A DNA stretch of 43,649 bases from an uncultured Candidatus Saccharibacteria bacterium (GTDB lineage: Bacteria; Patescibacteriota; Saccharimonadia; Saccharimonadales; Saccharimonadaceae), in the NCBI GenBank assembly GCA_946414345.1, contig CAMKOB010000007.1:1-43649 (forward strand), read 5' to 3'. The notes under the pieces were generated by a model. It did not search any database. It saw only the letters and a program-made list of their open reading frames with translations, and was not told the DNA's origin. The stretch's first letter is position 1. The number at the start of each line of letters is the position of its first letter. The position numbers and the translations under genes were made by a program. Shown piece by piece: positions 18,702-25,715 of the stretch.

Positions 18702-19042
18702 TATTTCTTCTCCTCTTCAAACACCTTAATGGTATTGCCCTCAGCAAGAGTAACGTATGCATATTTCTTATCTTGGCGATGTGTAATACCAGGATATGCA
18801 TGTTTACCTTTACTGAATTTAGTAGCCTTACCATCACGAATCAAAGTCCTCACGTCAGTTACCTTAACATTAAACTCTTCCGCGACAAGTGCCTTAATAG
18901 CCTGCTTGCTCATTGAACGCTTCACTGGGAACACGTAAGTGCGCTTAGCTTGTTCCATGTAAGTTTTCTCAGTAGCTCTTGGCTCTAACATTTTGAGCTT
19001 TAAAGAAGCAGTATTCATTTCAGTAGATTTTTTGTCCGCCAT
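18701..19042 (-). CDS. rplW: 50S ribosomal protein L23
   Basis: 113 residues, slightly longer than the usual ~100 because of a ~15-residue N-terminal extension. The core shows EPRATEKTYMEQAKRTYVFPV, KQAIKALVAEEFNVKVTDVRTL and KKAYVTL-like KYAYVTLAEGNTI. L23 sits at the tunnel exit and docks trigger factor and SRP. Confidence 0.95.
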   Translation of the reverse strand: MADKKSTEMNTASLKLKMLEPRATEKTYMEQAKRTYVFPVKRSMSKQAIKALVAEEFNVKVTDVRTLIRDGKATKFSKGKHAYPGITHRQDKKYAYVTLAEGNTIKVFEEEKK

Positions 19043-19043
19043 C

Positions 19044-19646
19044 TTACTTCTCCTCTCCCTTTAGCCACTTAGAAATCATTGGAAGTGCCTTCTCGACGAT
19101 TACAATCTTATCCGCATTCATAATGTCAAAGACATTAAGATAGGTTGGCTTTACAGCCTTAAGATTTGCAATGTTAGAAGTTGCACGAAGTGTTAAAGCA
19201 TCTTTCTCAGGTACAACAAGCAATATATTTGCCTTGTTGTCAACTTTATTATCTGTTAATATTTTAGTGGTCTCTTTGGTTTTACCGTCTTTAATTGCAA
19301 AATCTGCAATTGTCACAATTGCTTTATCTGCATTCTTCATACTTAGAGCCTGGCACACCGCCTGACGCTTTGCATTTACTGAAATCTTCTTGGTGAAGTT
19401 CTCTTCGCCGGTACGACCAAACGCTACACCACCATGGCGCCAAATTGGGTTACGAGTAGAACCAAAACGTGCTCTACCAGTACCTTTTTGTTTCCATGGC
19501 TTCTTACCACCACCACGCACTTCACCACGCTTCAAAGTTTTGGCGTGAGAACTACGGGAGTTAGCAAGATATGCATCGTAAGCGAGTTTCACGAGCTCGT
19601 GGTTTTCAACCTTTAAGCCAAAAATGTCTTTGTCTAAAGTAGCCAT
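19044..19646 (-). CDS. rplD: 50S ribosomal protein L4
   Basis: 200 residues. The tunnel-wall loop is visible as GEVRGGGKKPWKQKGTGRAR followed by FGSTRNPIWRHGGVAFG. The C-terminal fold has ANILLVVPEKDALTLRATSNI and YLNVFDIMNADKIVIVEKAL. In E. coli L4 also represses its own operon through the S10 leader, which is relevant to the folded leader at 20269-20409. Confidence 0.97.
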   Translation of the reverse strand: MATLDKDIFGLKVENHELVKLAYDAYLANSRSSHAKTLKRGEVRGGGKKPWKQKGTGRARFGSTRNPIWRHGGVAFGRTGEENFTKKISVNAKRQAVCQALSMKNADKAIVTIADFAIKDGKTKETTKILTDNKVDNKANILLVVPEKDALTLRATSNIANLKAVKPTYLNVFDIMNADKIVIVEKALPMISKWLKGEEK

Positions 19647-19647
19647 A

Positions 19648-20268
19648 TTACTCCTTTCCCTCCACTGTTACGATTGATTTCTTTGGTCCAGGCACAGCGC
19701 CTTTTAGACCAATCAAATTATTGGCAGCATCAATATATGCTACCACAAGGTTTTTGACAGTTACTTGATCGTGACCCATGCGTCCAGGCATTTTCTTGCC
19801 CTTCCAAACTTTTTGTGGGTACATCGAACCGATAGAACCAACTTTACGAATATCGCCCTTAAAACCATGGGTATTGCGAGATTCGTTAAAGTTCCAGCGT
19901 TTTACTGTACCTGCATAACCTTTGCCTTTGCTAGTACCGGTAACCGTTACCTTATCACCAAGCTTAAAGCTCTCAACTGTGAGAATGTCGCCTAGCTTTG
20001 TTCCTTCTGGAATTACATTAACACGGAATTCCTTGAGGACCTTAGGATTGATATTTTCACCGGCCTTTTTAGCGTGGCCAGCCACCGACTTGCTCAGATT
20101 CCGACTCGAACCATATCCCACCTGCACAGCGTTATAACCGTCGGTTTCGACAGTTTTAATCTGAGTCACCGTGCAAGGGCCAGCTTGAAGGATAGTTACC
20201 GGAGTAACAACACCATCTTCGCCAATGATCTGAGTCATACCAACTTTGGTGCCGAGAATGACTTGCAT
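19648..20268 (-). CDS. rplC: 50S ribosomal protein L3
   Basis: 206 residues. It has GTKVGMTQIIGEDG near the start, TVTGTSKGKGYAGTVKRWNF, the W-loop region GSIGSMYPQKVWKGKKMPGRMGHD and VTVKNLV. It is the first gene of this operon: no rpsJ lies upstream, only a leader and a promoter. AAAGGAAAGGAAG precedes the ATG. Confidence 0.97.
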   Translation of the reverse strand: MQVILGTKVGMTQIIGEDGVVTPVTILQAGPCTVTQIKTVETDGYNAVQVGYGSSRNLSKSVAGHAKKAGENINPKVLKEFRVNVIPEGTKLGDILTVESFKLGDKVTVTGTSKGKGYAGTVKRWNFNESRNTHGFKGDIRKVGSIGSMYPQKVWKGKKMPGRMGHDQVTVKNLVVAYIDAANNLIGLKGAVPGPKKSIVTVEGKE

Positions 20269-20409
20269 TGTCTTCCTTTCCTTTAAAATTTTATTATTTT
20301 TGGAGTTTTACCTCTACGTATCAGGTAAAACTGCACTATTAAAACTAGACGTCTAGGCTGGTTTCCAGATAATAAAATATCCAGACCTGTCCTTCTATCT
20401 AGATTAACT
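20269..20409 (-). promoter_or_regulatory. Folded 5' leader of the ribosomal protein operon
   Basis: About 140 bases lie between the predicted transcription start and rplC. The clearest structure is a perfect 10-bp stem (20323-20332 with 20304-20313) around a nine-base loop. A CTAGAC-GTCTAG palindrome and a small CTGG-AAA-CCAG hairpin lie upstream of it in the RNA. No T-run follows the stem, so it is not an intrinsic terminator. The position fits an autogenous control site, by analogy with the E. coli S10 leader; the sequence is not recognisably the same. Confidence 0.5.
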
Positions 20410-20415
20410 CGTTAC

Positions 20416-20444
20416 ATTATATCACAGATTTTATATCTTGACAA
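20416..20444 (-). promoter_or_regulatory. Promoter of the ribosomal protein operon
   Basis: Minus-strand TTGTCA (20439-20444), a 17-base spacer and TATAAT (20416-20421). It is the only clear promoter between the preceding gene's terminator and rplC. Confidence 0.8.
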
Positions 20445-20451
20445 TATCTTA

Positions 20452-20488
20452 AATTAAAAACCTTGCTACAATTTTCATCATAGCAAGG
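20452..20488 (-). terminator. Terminator after the InlB-repeat wall protein
   Basis: Minus-strand CCTTGCTA and TAGCAAGG (20481-20488 and 20461-20468) form an 8-bp stem with a 12-base loop, followed by TTTTTAATTT. Confidence 0.82.
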
Positions 20489-20513
20489 AAACGAAAGTTT
20501 TTCTATTCAAATG

Positions 20514-21674
20514 TTAGCGTTTTTTCTTTGTGAAATTTACCTTCTTGGTAGTTGCTCGCTTTACAAACCAGACACAAACTAACAGTGCAGTTGGGACCGC
20601 AACATAGACACCGACATTGTTAATCATACCAGTCTTATCACCATCAGTCGTCATAATACCGGTATCCGGTACTGGAATCGGAGTATCTTCCTTCCAGACA
20701 GCGTAAAGCATCAAAGACCTGCCATCGATATGTGTCGACGTAGCAGCTTTAGTAGCATTCTTAGCTGCCCGTCTTGCTGGACCGTTCATTACTTCACCGC
20801 GCCCTGCACCACCAAAGTTTAAGACATTACCAGGATAAAACACTGGTGCAGTAGTATCATTAATTATCGCCCAACCAAGGAAACCGTATCCGTCCCTCGT
20901 CGGAACCGCATCGGGAATCGTAATATCACAAGAACCATAGATTGAATCTTCAGGATGACAAGTCAGAACATCTGACGCCCCTGTCTTATCATTCAAATTG
21001 AAAACCACACTATAAACTGGCGCCCAAATCGCGTAAAGCGTAGTTGTTTCCGCAATTGTATATTTTTCACCAGGATGGGTAGTCGCCTCAGGAGAAGTGC
21101 TCTCTAAACCCCAACCCAAGAAGAAATAATCATCACGAGTCGGCGTGTTGGATTGGATCACTATATCACACTTATAATCAGCCTCGGTTAATTCCTCTTC
21201 AACCGCACCGTAAACTGCGGAACCAGGCTGGCAGTATTGTGGTTTTATCTCACCCTCACCACCATTTAAATCAAAAGTCAATTCATGCGACCAAACTGCA
21301 TAAAGATCAGTTTGATAAGAATGCGCCACAAGTGTATCGCCAGGATAATACTCTGGCTCTACAGCCTCACGTGTAGTAGCCCAACCCCAGAAATCGAAAC
21401 CTTCCCTAAGCATAATCGTATCAGAAACAATAAACTCACAAGACTTTTCCTCGTTCTCACCTACTTCAGGAGTACAAAACTGCGGTTCAGGCAAGTTACT
21501 ACCAAAATGGTTAACACCATTGTTAGTATGATAAATCAACATCCATGTATCCCACGCGTTTGCGCTACTAGAATTAATAATTTGAACACCCGCAATCAGA
21601 ATTGCCGGCAAGAACACTATCATTGCATAAAGCAATCTTGTGATGTGTTTATTTTTTATAATTAGCCTCGGCAT
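20514..21674 (-). CDS. Cell-wall-sorted surface protein with three InlB-type repeats
   Basis: 386 residues: a signal peptide ending near SSSANA, three InlB/Listeria-Bacteroides-type repeats (FDFWGWA, YFFLGWG and YGFLGWA cores, each followed by a YAVW or YAIW strand), then a VPDTG motif, a spacer, a hydrophobic helix and a Lys-rich tail (VKRATTKKVNFTKKKR). That ending is a sortase signal, so the protein should be linked to the wall. Each repeat carries a pair of cysteines that could form disulfides. The start at 21674 follows GAAAGG. An adhesive role is likely but inferred. Confidence 0.86.
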   Translation of the reverse strand: MPRLIIKNKHITRLLYAMIVFLPAILIAGVQIINSSSANAWDTWMLIYHTNNGVNHFGSNLPEPQFCTPEVGENEEKSCEFIVSDTIMLREGFDFWGWATTREAVEPEYYPGDTLVAHSYQTDLYAVWSHELTFDLNGGEGEIKPQYCQPGSAVYGAVEEELTEADYKCDIVIQSNTPTRDDYFFLGWGLESTSPEATTHPGEKYTIAETTTLYAIWAPVYSVVFNLNDKTGASDVLTCHPEDSIYGSCDITIPDAVPTRDGYGFLGWAIINDTTAPVFYPGNVLNFGGAGRGEVMNGPARRAAKNATKAATSTHIDGRSLMLYAVWKEDTPIPVPDTGIMTTDGDKTGMINNVGVYVAVPTALLVCVWFVKRATTKKVNFTKKKR

Positions 21675-21736
21675 AAAAGCCTTTCGTTTTTTATTTTTTT
21701 ATTACGTTTTTGTTTGAATATAATTCAACACTTCTA

Positions 21737-21765
21737 ATTATACATAAGTATTTATGCTATGTCAA
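21737..21765 (-). promoter_or_regulatory. Consensus promoter of the InlB-repeat wall protein
   Basis: Minus-strand TTGACA (21760-21765), exactly 17 bases, then TATAAT (21737-21742). This is a perfect sigma70 match, giving a leader of about 55 bases. Confidence 0.85.
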
Positions 21766-21802
21766 CGTTTTTTAGTATTTTTTTTTAAATTTTTAAAGCT
21801 TT

Positions 21803-22876
21803 TTAAGCACTTTCCAAAAAAGCATTTATAAACTCATCAATCTCGCCATCTAGCACCGCATCAACATCTGTTGTTTCAAAATCCGTCCGCGTGTCTTTAA
21901 CTAATTTATATGGCTGCATCACATAATTTCGAATCTGCTGACCCCAGCTTGCCGACTCACCGGCGCGTAATTCACCAATTGTTTCCGCATGTTGTTCCAG
22001 TTTCATTTGTGCCAACTTGCCACGCAAAATTTCCATTGCCTTTTCTTTGTTTTGTAACTGTGAACGTTCATTCTGAATCGCCACCACAGTATTAGTTGGA
22101 AGATGCGTAATGCGCACCGCTGAATTTGTCGTATTAACAGACTGTCCGCCATGCCCACCAGAATGATAAACATCTATTCTTAAATCTTTTTCTTCAATCT
22201 CCACGTCTGTGTCCGCCTTCAAAATCGGTAAAATCTCGACGAGCGCAAATGATGTCTGACGCAAATTATTAGCATTAAATGGCGACAATCTTACTAATCG
22301 ATGTACACCATGTTCAGATTTAAGCATTCCATATACATTTGTACCAGTTACTTCATAAACTGCGGTTTTTATGCCAGCCTCTTCCCCTTCTACCCGCTCG
22401 ATCAAGGCCACTTTAAAACCTTTTTTCTCAAAAAATCTTAAGTACATCCGCTCAAGCATCCCCGCCCAGTCCATCGCCTCTGTGCCACCAGCGCCAGAAG
22501 TAAGCCGTACTATCGCACCCATGCTATCATATTTACCGTTGAAGCGCAAAGCTTTCTTTAATTCTGACAATTGTTTTTCCATCGCCTCGAGTTGACCATC
22601 AATTTCGTCCTTTAAGCTCTCGTCCGACAAATCCATTAATTCTTTCAAATCTTGAATCTGTGTTTTTAACAATTGCCACGGCTGAATCTCATCATTGAGC
22701 CTTGCCAACTCCTGGTTTTTTTCAGTTGCAAGTTTCACATCTTTCCAAATCTCCGGCTCTGCCACCTCTTTTTCTAATTCTGCTACCTGTTTCAGTTTTG
22801 CGTCAATATCTAATTTTTCCCAAACCTTCAAAAAATCCGTCTCTAGCGTATCCAATCGCTTAATTAAATCTTGCAT
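21803..22876 (-). CDS. prfB: Peptide chain release factor 2
   Basis: 357 residues, full RF2 length. The tripeptide SPF (in RLSPFNANN, near residue 197) reads UGA/UAA, and GGHGGQSVN near residue 243 carries the GGQ that triggers peptide release. The gene is one uninterrupted frame, so the programmed +1 frameshift of many prfB genes is absent. Its presence means UGA is a stop codon here, arguing against the SR1/Gracilibacteria-type code. A TATAAT with TGG just upstream lies seven bases before the ATG, so the mRNA is probably nearly leaderless. Confidence 0.97.
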   Translation of the reverse strand: MQDLIKRLDTLETDFLKVWEKLDIDAKLKQVAELEKEVAEPEIWKDVKLATEKNQELARLNDEIQPWQLLKTQIQDLKELMDLSDESLKDEIDGQLEAMEKQLSELKKALRFNGKYDSMGAIVRLTSGAGGTEAMDWAGMLERMYLRFFEKKGFKVALIERVEGEEAGIKTAVYEVTGTNVYGMLKSEHGVHRLVRLSPFNANNLRQTSFALVEILPILKADTDVEIEEKDLRIDVYHSGGHGGQSVNTTNSAVRITHLPTNTVVAIQNERSQLQNKEKAMEILRGKLAQMKLEQHAETIGELRAGESASWGQQIRNYVMQPYKLVKDTRTDFETTDVDAVLDGEIDEFINAFLESA

Positions 22877-22883
22877 ACCAACA

Positions 22884-22892
22884 ATTATACCA
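22884..22892 (-). promoter_or_regulatory. Extended -10 promoter of prfB
   Basis: Minus-strand TGG-TATAAT, seven bases before the prfB start codon. No good -35 box is seen at 16-18 bases, which is usual for extended -10 promoters. Confidence 0.6.
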
Positions 22893-22917
22893 TATATAAT
22901 ATACTGCTTTTCCCCAC

Positions 22918-22944
22918 AAAATTAGCACCCCCCAGGGTGCTAAT
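22918..22944 (-). terminator. Terminator after the membrane protein at 22962
   Basis: A 10-bp stem (22921-22930 with 22935-22944) with a four-base loop. The same hairpin sequence recurs at 23908-23931, after the neighbouring paralogue. The T-run is short here. Confidence 0.75.
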
Positions 22945-22961
22945 CTCACATAAATAAAAAG

Positions 22962-23855
22962 CTATTGTTGTTTTTGAATATTCTTCAACATATAATGCCC
23001 GTCATCCTTAGTAAACGTCATTGTATACACAGGAATATTATCCGCAAAATTTTCTATTAAATCTTGGATAGCTTCACTTTTGGGAGCCGAGTATGGTTTC
23101 ACACAATAATTACTGCCAATCTGATCTTCAGATTCGCACCAACTAACAGCATCATGGTATACTTTTACGACCAGAATGCCCTCTTCGTATCTTGCCTCTT
23201 TTACGACAGAAAACATAGTCCCACCAGTACCGCCGATACCGCCAAGTTTTACCTTAAATTGCCCGCCCCGTTCTTCTGTATATAAATAATCCCCATGCAA
23301 CAAATTATAGTCGCGTTTTTCTATCTCTTGATCGCTTCCAAACAAATACTTATATTTATTATTTAAATCATCGTATTTTACAGTAATCGCCCACTCGTCA
23401 ACCATAGTGGCCGCAACAACCTTATTCGCGCCCAAATTATCAAAGGCGATTTTTATTTTATTATCAACATCGAAATCGTGATCAAGTATATTATCAAATG
23501 CACCAAAATTCACCAAATATGGGTCTGCGATTGTTTGCGCCGAAGCGTTATCCATCGCATTTTTAGCAATCACCATTGACGTACCATCCGGACAAGTAAC
23601 CGTTTCGGTTTCAGTTTCAGCACCGCTATTAGCATTGGCGCAATTTGCTACTTGCGTCTCTAGGTCCTTAACCTTCTGGCTTTGAGAAACCATCTCCCAA
23701 ACTCCAAATGCTACACCACCAATCGCAATAAGCGCGAGTAGTACCATGCCAATAATTAGACCGGTTGGAGTTGTTTTCTTATCGCTATCATGAAATACCG
23801 GTTCAGCTGTATCTACCGGCGTTCCAGGTGCTGTTTGTGGTTGTCCTTCGTTCAT
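22962..23855 (-). CDS. Single-pass membrane protein of unknown function, copy 1 of a shared N-terminal module
   Basis: 297 residues: a Pro/Thr-rich cytoplasmic start (MNEGQPQTAPGTPVDTAEPV), one membrane helix near residues 31-53, a short coiled-coil ending in QVANCA, then an extracytoplasmic domain of about 200 residues. The outer domain is not recognised; it has a GGIGGTGGT turn and paired cysteines in SWCESEDQIGSNYC. The first ~75 residues are nearly identical to the next gene upstream (23951-24703), while the outer domains differ. GAAAGGG precedes the ATG. Confidence 0.75.
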   Translation of the reverse strand: MNEGQPQTAPGTPVDTAEPVFHDSDKKTTPTGLIIGMVLLALIAIGGVAFGVWEMVSQSQKVKDLETQVANCANANSGAETETETVTCPDGTSMVIAKNAMDNASAQTIADPYLVNFGAFDNILDHDFDVDNKIKIAFDNLGANKVVAATMVDEWAITVKYDDLNNKYKYLFGSDQEIEKRDYNLLHGDYLYTEERGGQFKVKLGGIGGTGGTMFSVVKEARYEEGILVVKVYHDAVSWCESEDQIGSNYCVKPYSAPKSEAIQDLIENFADNIPVYTMTFTKDDGHYMLKNIQKQQ

Positions 23856-23892
23856 CGTGCCCTTTCAAAAAAATAACTGTTATATTAAATCA

Positions 23893-23901
23893 ATTATACC
23901 A
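23893..23901 (-). promoter_or_regulatory. Extended -10 promoter of the membrane protein at 22962
   Basis: Minus-strand TGG-TATAAT directly downstream of the preceding gene's terminator. It leaves a leader of about 30 bases with a ribosome site. Confidence 0.6.
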
Positions 23902-23902
23902 T

Positions 23903-23931
23903 AAAAAATTAGCACCCCCCAGGGTGCTAAT
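23903..23931 (-). terminator. Terminator after the membrane protein at 23951
   Basis: The same 10-bp stem and four-base loop as at 22918-22944, here followed on the minus strand by a run of six T residues. Confidence 0.82.
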
Positions 23932-23950
23932 TTCTAGAAGTTTTAAAAAA

Positions 23951-24703
23951 CTATTTCAACATCGATGCGTCATATTTTTTATAACTTCCGTCAGACAACA
24001 CGAAGAATGACGATTGATAACCACCGTATCCTCTCTCCAAGTCCGATACGCCAACATTGACTACGTCAACCACATAGCCATCAATATCCAAACTTCCTTT
24101 TATACTGAAATCACTATTATTTACAGCGTCATAAAGTGGGAAGTATTGTACTGTACCATCGGTCATAATAAATCCGATGCTATCATCACTATTGACTTGC
24201 CCAGCGCCAAACTCTACAACTTTGTAAACCTTACCAGTCAAACCAGTAATATTGCACTCTCCAATGTTAATTCCTCTATAACCACCATTTTCAAGATATT
24301 CCTTATCCATTAATGTGCAACCAGCCAAACTGCCATCTTTAATTATGATGTTAACAGCATCAACGCTAGTTCCCTGAACAGGGCCAGACTGAAAAGAAAT
24401 ATTATATCCTTCCGATTCGGTAGATTCTATTACCGGATTCTCGAATTCCAGAGCTTCATCACCACCATTTGTAGTAGCACAATTCGCCACCTGTGTCTTC
24501 AAGTCTGCAATTTGCTTGTCTTTGCTAGAACCTTGCATCATTTGCCAAACGCCAAACCCAATACCACCAGCCGCAATCAGCGCAAGCAATACCAAGCCAA
24601 TTATTAAGCCAGTTGGTGACGATTTCTTGTTGTCGTCATGAAATACCGGTTCGGCTGTATCTACCGGCGTTTCAGGTGCTGTTTGTGGTTGTCCTTCGTT
24701 CAT
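23951..24703 (-). CDS. Single-pass membrane protein of unknown function, copy 2 of a shared N-terminal module
   Basis: 250 residues. The N-terminal tail, membrane helix (about residues 31-53) and QVANCA coiled-coil end match the gene at 22962-23855 almost word for word. The outer part (about residues 85-250) is different, with a Gly/Tyr-rich strand pattern and two cysteines (GCTLMDKEY and GECNITG) that may pair. No family is recognised. It has its own promoter and terminator, so each member is an independent transcription unit. Confidence 0.75.
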   Translation of the reverse strand: MNEGQPQTAPETPVDTAEPVFHDDNKKSSPTGLIIGLVLLALIAAGGIGFGVWQMMQGSSKDKQIADLKTQVANCATTNGGDEALEFENPVIESTESEGYNISFQSGPVQGTSVDAVNIIIKDGSLAGCTLMDKEYLENGGYRGINIGECNITGLTGKVYKVVEFGAGQVNSDDSIGFIMTDGTVQYFPLYDAVNNSDFSIKGSLDIDGYVVDVVNVGVSDLERGYGGYQSSFFVLSDGSYKKYDASMLK

Positions 24704-24742
24704 TGTGTCCTTTCGAAAAATATAGTTATTATGTTTAATCCC

Positions 24743-24751
24743 ATTATAACA
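24743..24751 (-). promoter_or_regulatory. Extended -10 promoter of the membrane protein at 23951
   Basis: Minus-strand TGT-TATAAT just after the terminator of the upstream gene; the leader is about 35 bases and carries GAAAGG. Confidence 0.6.
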
Positions 24752-24752
24752 T

Positions 24753-24780
24753 AAAACTAGCCCCTTGCGGGGCTAATTTT
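24753..24780 (-). terminator. Terminator after the small gene at 24779
   Basis: A TAGCCCC-TTGC-GGGGCTA hairpin (stem arms 24758-24764 and 24769-24775) with T-rich flank on the minus strand. It uses the same TTGC loop as the ribosomal operon terminator. Confidence 0.8.
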
Positions 24781-25030
24781 ATTGTGTGAGGTGCCAAGAT
24801 AAATCGCGTGAGTTAAACTCAAGTCGCATTTTATCTCGGCCAACCAGAACGTCGAAAACGTGAAGTGCCACCTGTCCAGCAAAACGCACTTGCGTTCTGA
24901 GGAGCTCAGTGACTTCGGTTTCTCGCTGATCGCCACTTCGCCGAAAACTTAGCGGCTGACAGGGCGTCATCTCGTAACCGAAAAGCGCCATCACCTCGAC
25001 CCTTTCTGTGTTGTTTGTTAAAGTTTTCAT
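24779..25030 (-). CDS. Small hypothetical protein, all-beta, behind a structured leader
   Basis: 83 residues if translation starts at the ATG at 25030, which has AAGGAGTC four bases upstream. An in-frame ATG at 25066 lies inside a hairpin and lacks a ribosome site. The protein is rich in alternating hydrophobic strands and ends MRLEFNSRDLSWHLTQ. This end faintly resembles small barrel domains of the DUF6504 kind, but the similarity is by eye only. GC content looks higher than that of neighbouring genes. It is monocistronic, with an extended -10 promoter, a long folded leader and a terminator. Function unknown. Confidence 0.65.
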   Translation of the reverse strand: MKTLTNNTERVEVMALFGYEMTPCQPLSFRRSGDQRETEVTELLRTQVRFAGQVALHVFDVLVGRDKMRLEFNSRDLSWHLTQ

Positions 25031-25168
25031 AATTGACTCCTTCAAATAATTAATTGTTAGAGTCATTTATGTGAGCCTCTTTTTTATTGGCTCATAGTTA
25101 CGACCATAAATGACAATAGCCGCAACCTTAAACTTTTCTCATTGCCAGTGACCGAAGTATGGCATGAG
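25031..25168 (-). promoter_or_regulatory. Structured 5' leader, candidate cis-regulatory RNA
   Basis: The predicted transcript starts about here. The first hairpin pairs 25138-25147 with 25160-25168 around a 12-base loop, with a one-base bulge. The second pairs 25062-25071 with 25105-25114 and, contiguous on one side, 25072-25077 with 25089-25094, leaving a 10-base bulge. The ribosome site for the gene at 25030 lies just after it. I recognise no known riboswitch or protein-binding leader. Confidence 0.5.
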
Positions 25169-25176
25169 ACACTTCA

Positions 25177-25185
25177 ATTATAGCA
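25177..25185 (-). promoter_or_regulatory. Extended -10 promoter of the small gene at 24779
   Basis: Minus-strand TGC-TATAAT. The same TGC-TATAAT block precedes the genes starting at 37464 (minus) and 39295 (plus). Confidence 0.6.
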
Positions 25186-25228
25186 TAAATAAATTTACCA
25201 AAAAATTAAATAAACACTTAATAAATAC

Positions 25229-25257
25229 AAAAAGACCCGGCTGGCTCACCAGCCGGG
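25229..25257 (-). terminator. GC-rich terminator after the acidic small protein gene
   Basis: A perfect CCCGGCTGG/CCAGCCGGG 9-bp stem with a four-base loop (25236-25257), followed on the minus strand by TCTTTTTG. Confidence 0.88.
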
Positions 25258-25314
25258 GTAGTTTAAGGATTGAATTGCTTATTGAGCTTTCTTATAATGC
25301 TAACTATTAGGATG

Positions 25315-25563
25315 CTAAACCAAATCCTCGATATCAATCGTAGCACCGTAATCAACGAGTTCATCATAGTGTCGAACCACGTCATCAGGCGCAAGCAACA
25401 TCGCCACAAGGTCAGCATCGAAACCAGCCTTAAGAAAATCTCCACAAAGCTCTTCCGCTTCCGTGTTGATGTCATACAGTTCCAGTGCATCCGCTTCCTC
25501 GAATTCATCCAACAGGGTTTCGAAACGCGATTTTAAATACGCATCCCGTTCCAATTCGTCCAC
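25315..25563 (-). CDS. Small acidic hypothetical protein
   Basis: 82 residues with a very acidic helical composition (LLDEFEEADALELYD and AEELCGDFLKAGFDADLVAML) and a final TIDIEDLV. The frame begins with GTG at 25563, which abuts an AGGAGG; the TTG three codons later has better spacing, so the exact start is open. It has its own promoter and a strong terminator. No family recognised. Acidity and small size recall inhibitor or DNA-mimic proteins, but nothing else supports that idea. Confidence 0.6.
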   Translation of the reverse strand: MDELERDAYLKSRFETLLDEFEEADALELYDINTEAEELCGDFLKAGFDADLVAMLLAPDDVVRHYDELVDYGATIDIEDLV

Positions 25564-25676
25564 CCTCCTCTACAGAGCTATTCCATCATAATCGAAAAAG
25601 AGCTAATAGTACATTTTGCTTCATCCTTTTTGTAAAATACTAGGCAATTCCGCTTTTGCACGGCGCCAGTATTCAT

Positions 25677-25704
25677 ATCATAGCACAAAACACCAGAAAG
25701 TCAA
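25677..25704 (-). promoter_or_regulatory. Promoter of the acidic small protein gene
   Basis: Minus-strand TTGACT (25699-25704), a 16-base spacer and TGC-TATGAT (-10 at 25677-25682). The leader is about 105 bases and includes a possible 12-codon reading frame starting ATGAAGCAAAAT after an AAAAGG. Confidence 0.65.
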
Positions 25705-25715
25705 TGTGGAATAAC

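Noticed and set aside
20304-20332. Intrinsic terminator upstream of rplC
   Set aside because: The stem is strong but is followed by A-rich sequence on the transcribed strand, not by a T-run.
21803-22876. Programmed frameshift in prfB
   Set aside because: The gene is a single continuous frame; no internal stop or slippery site is needed.
22918-23931. CRISPR-like or mobile repeat formed by the two identical hairpins
   Set aside because: Only two copies exist, each directly after a gene, and both behave as terminators of duplicated genes.
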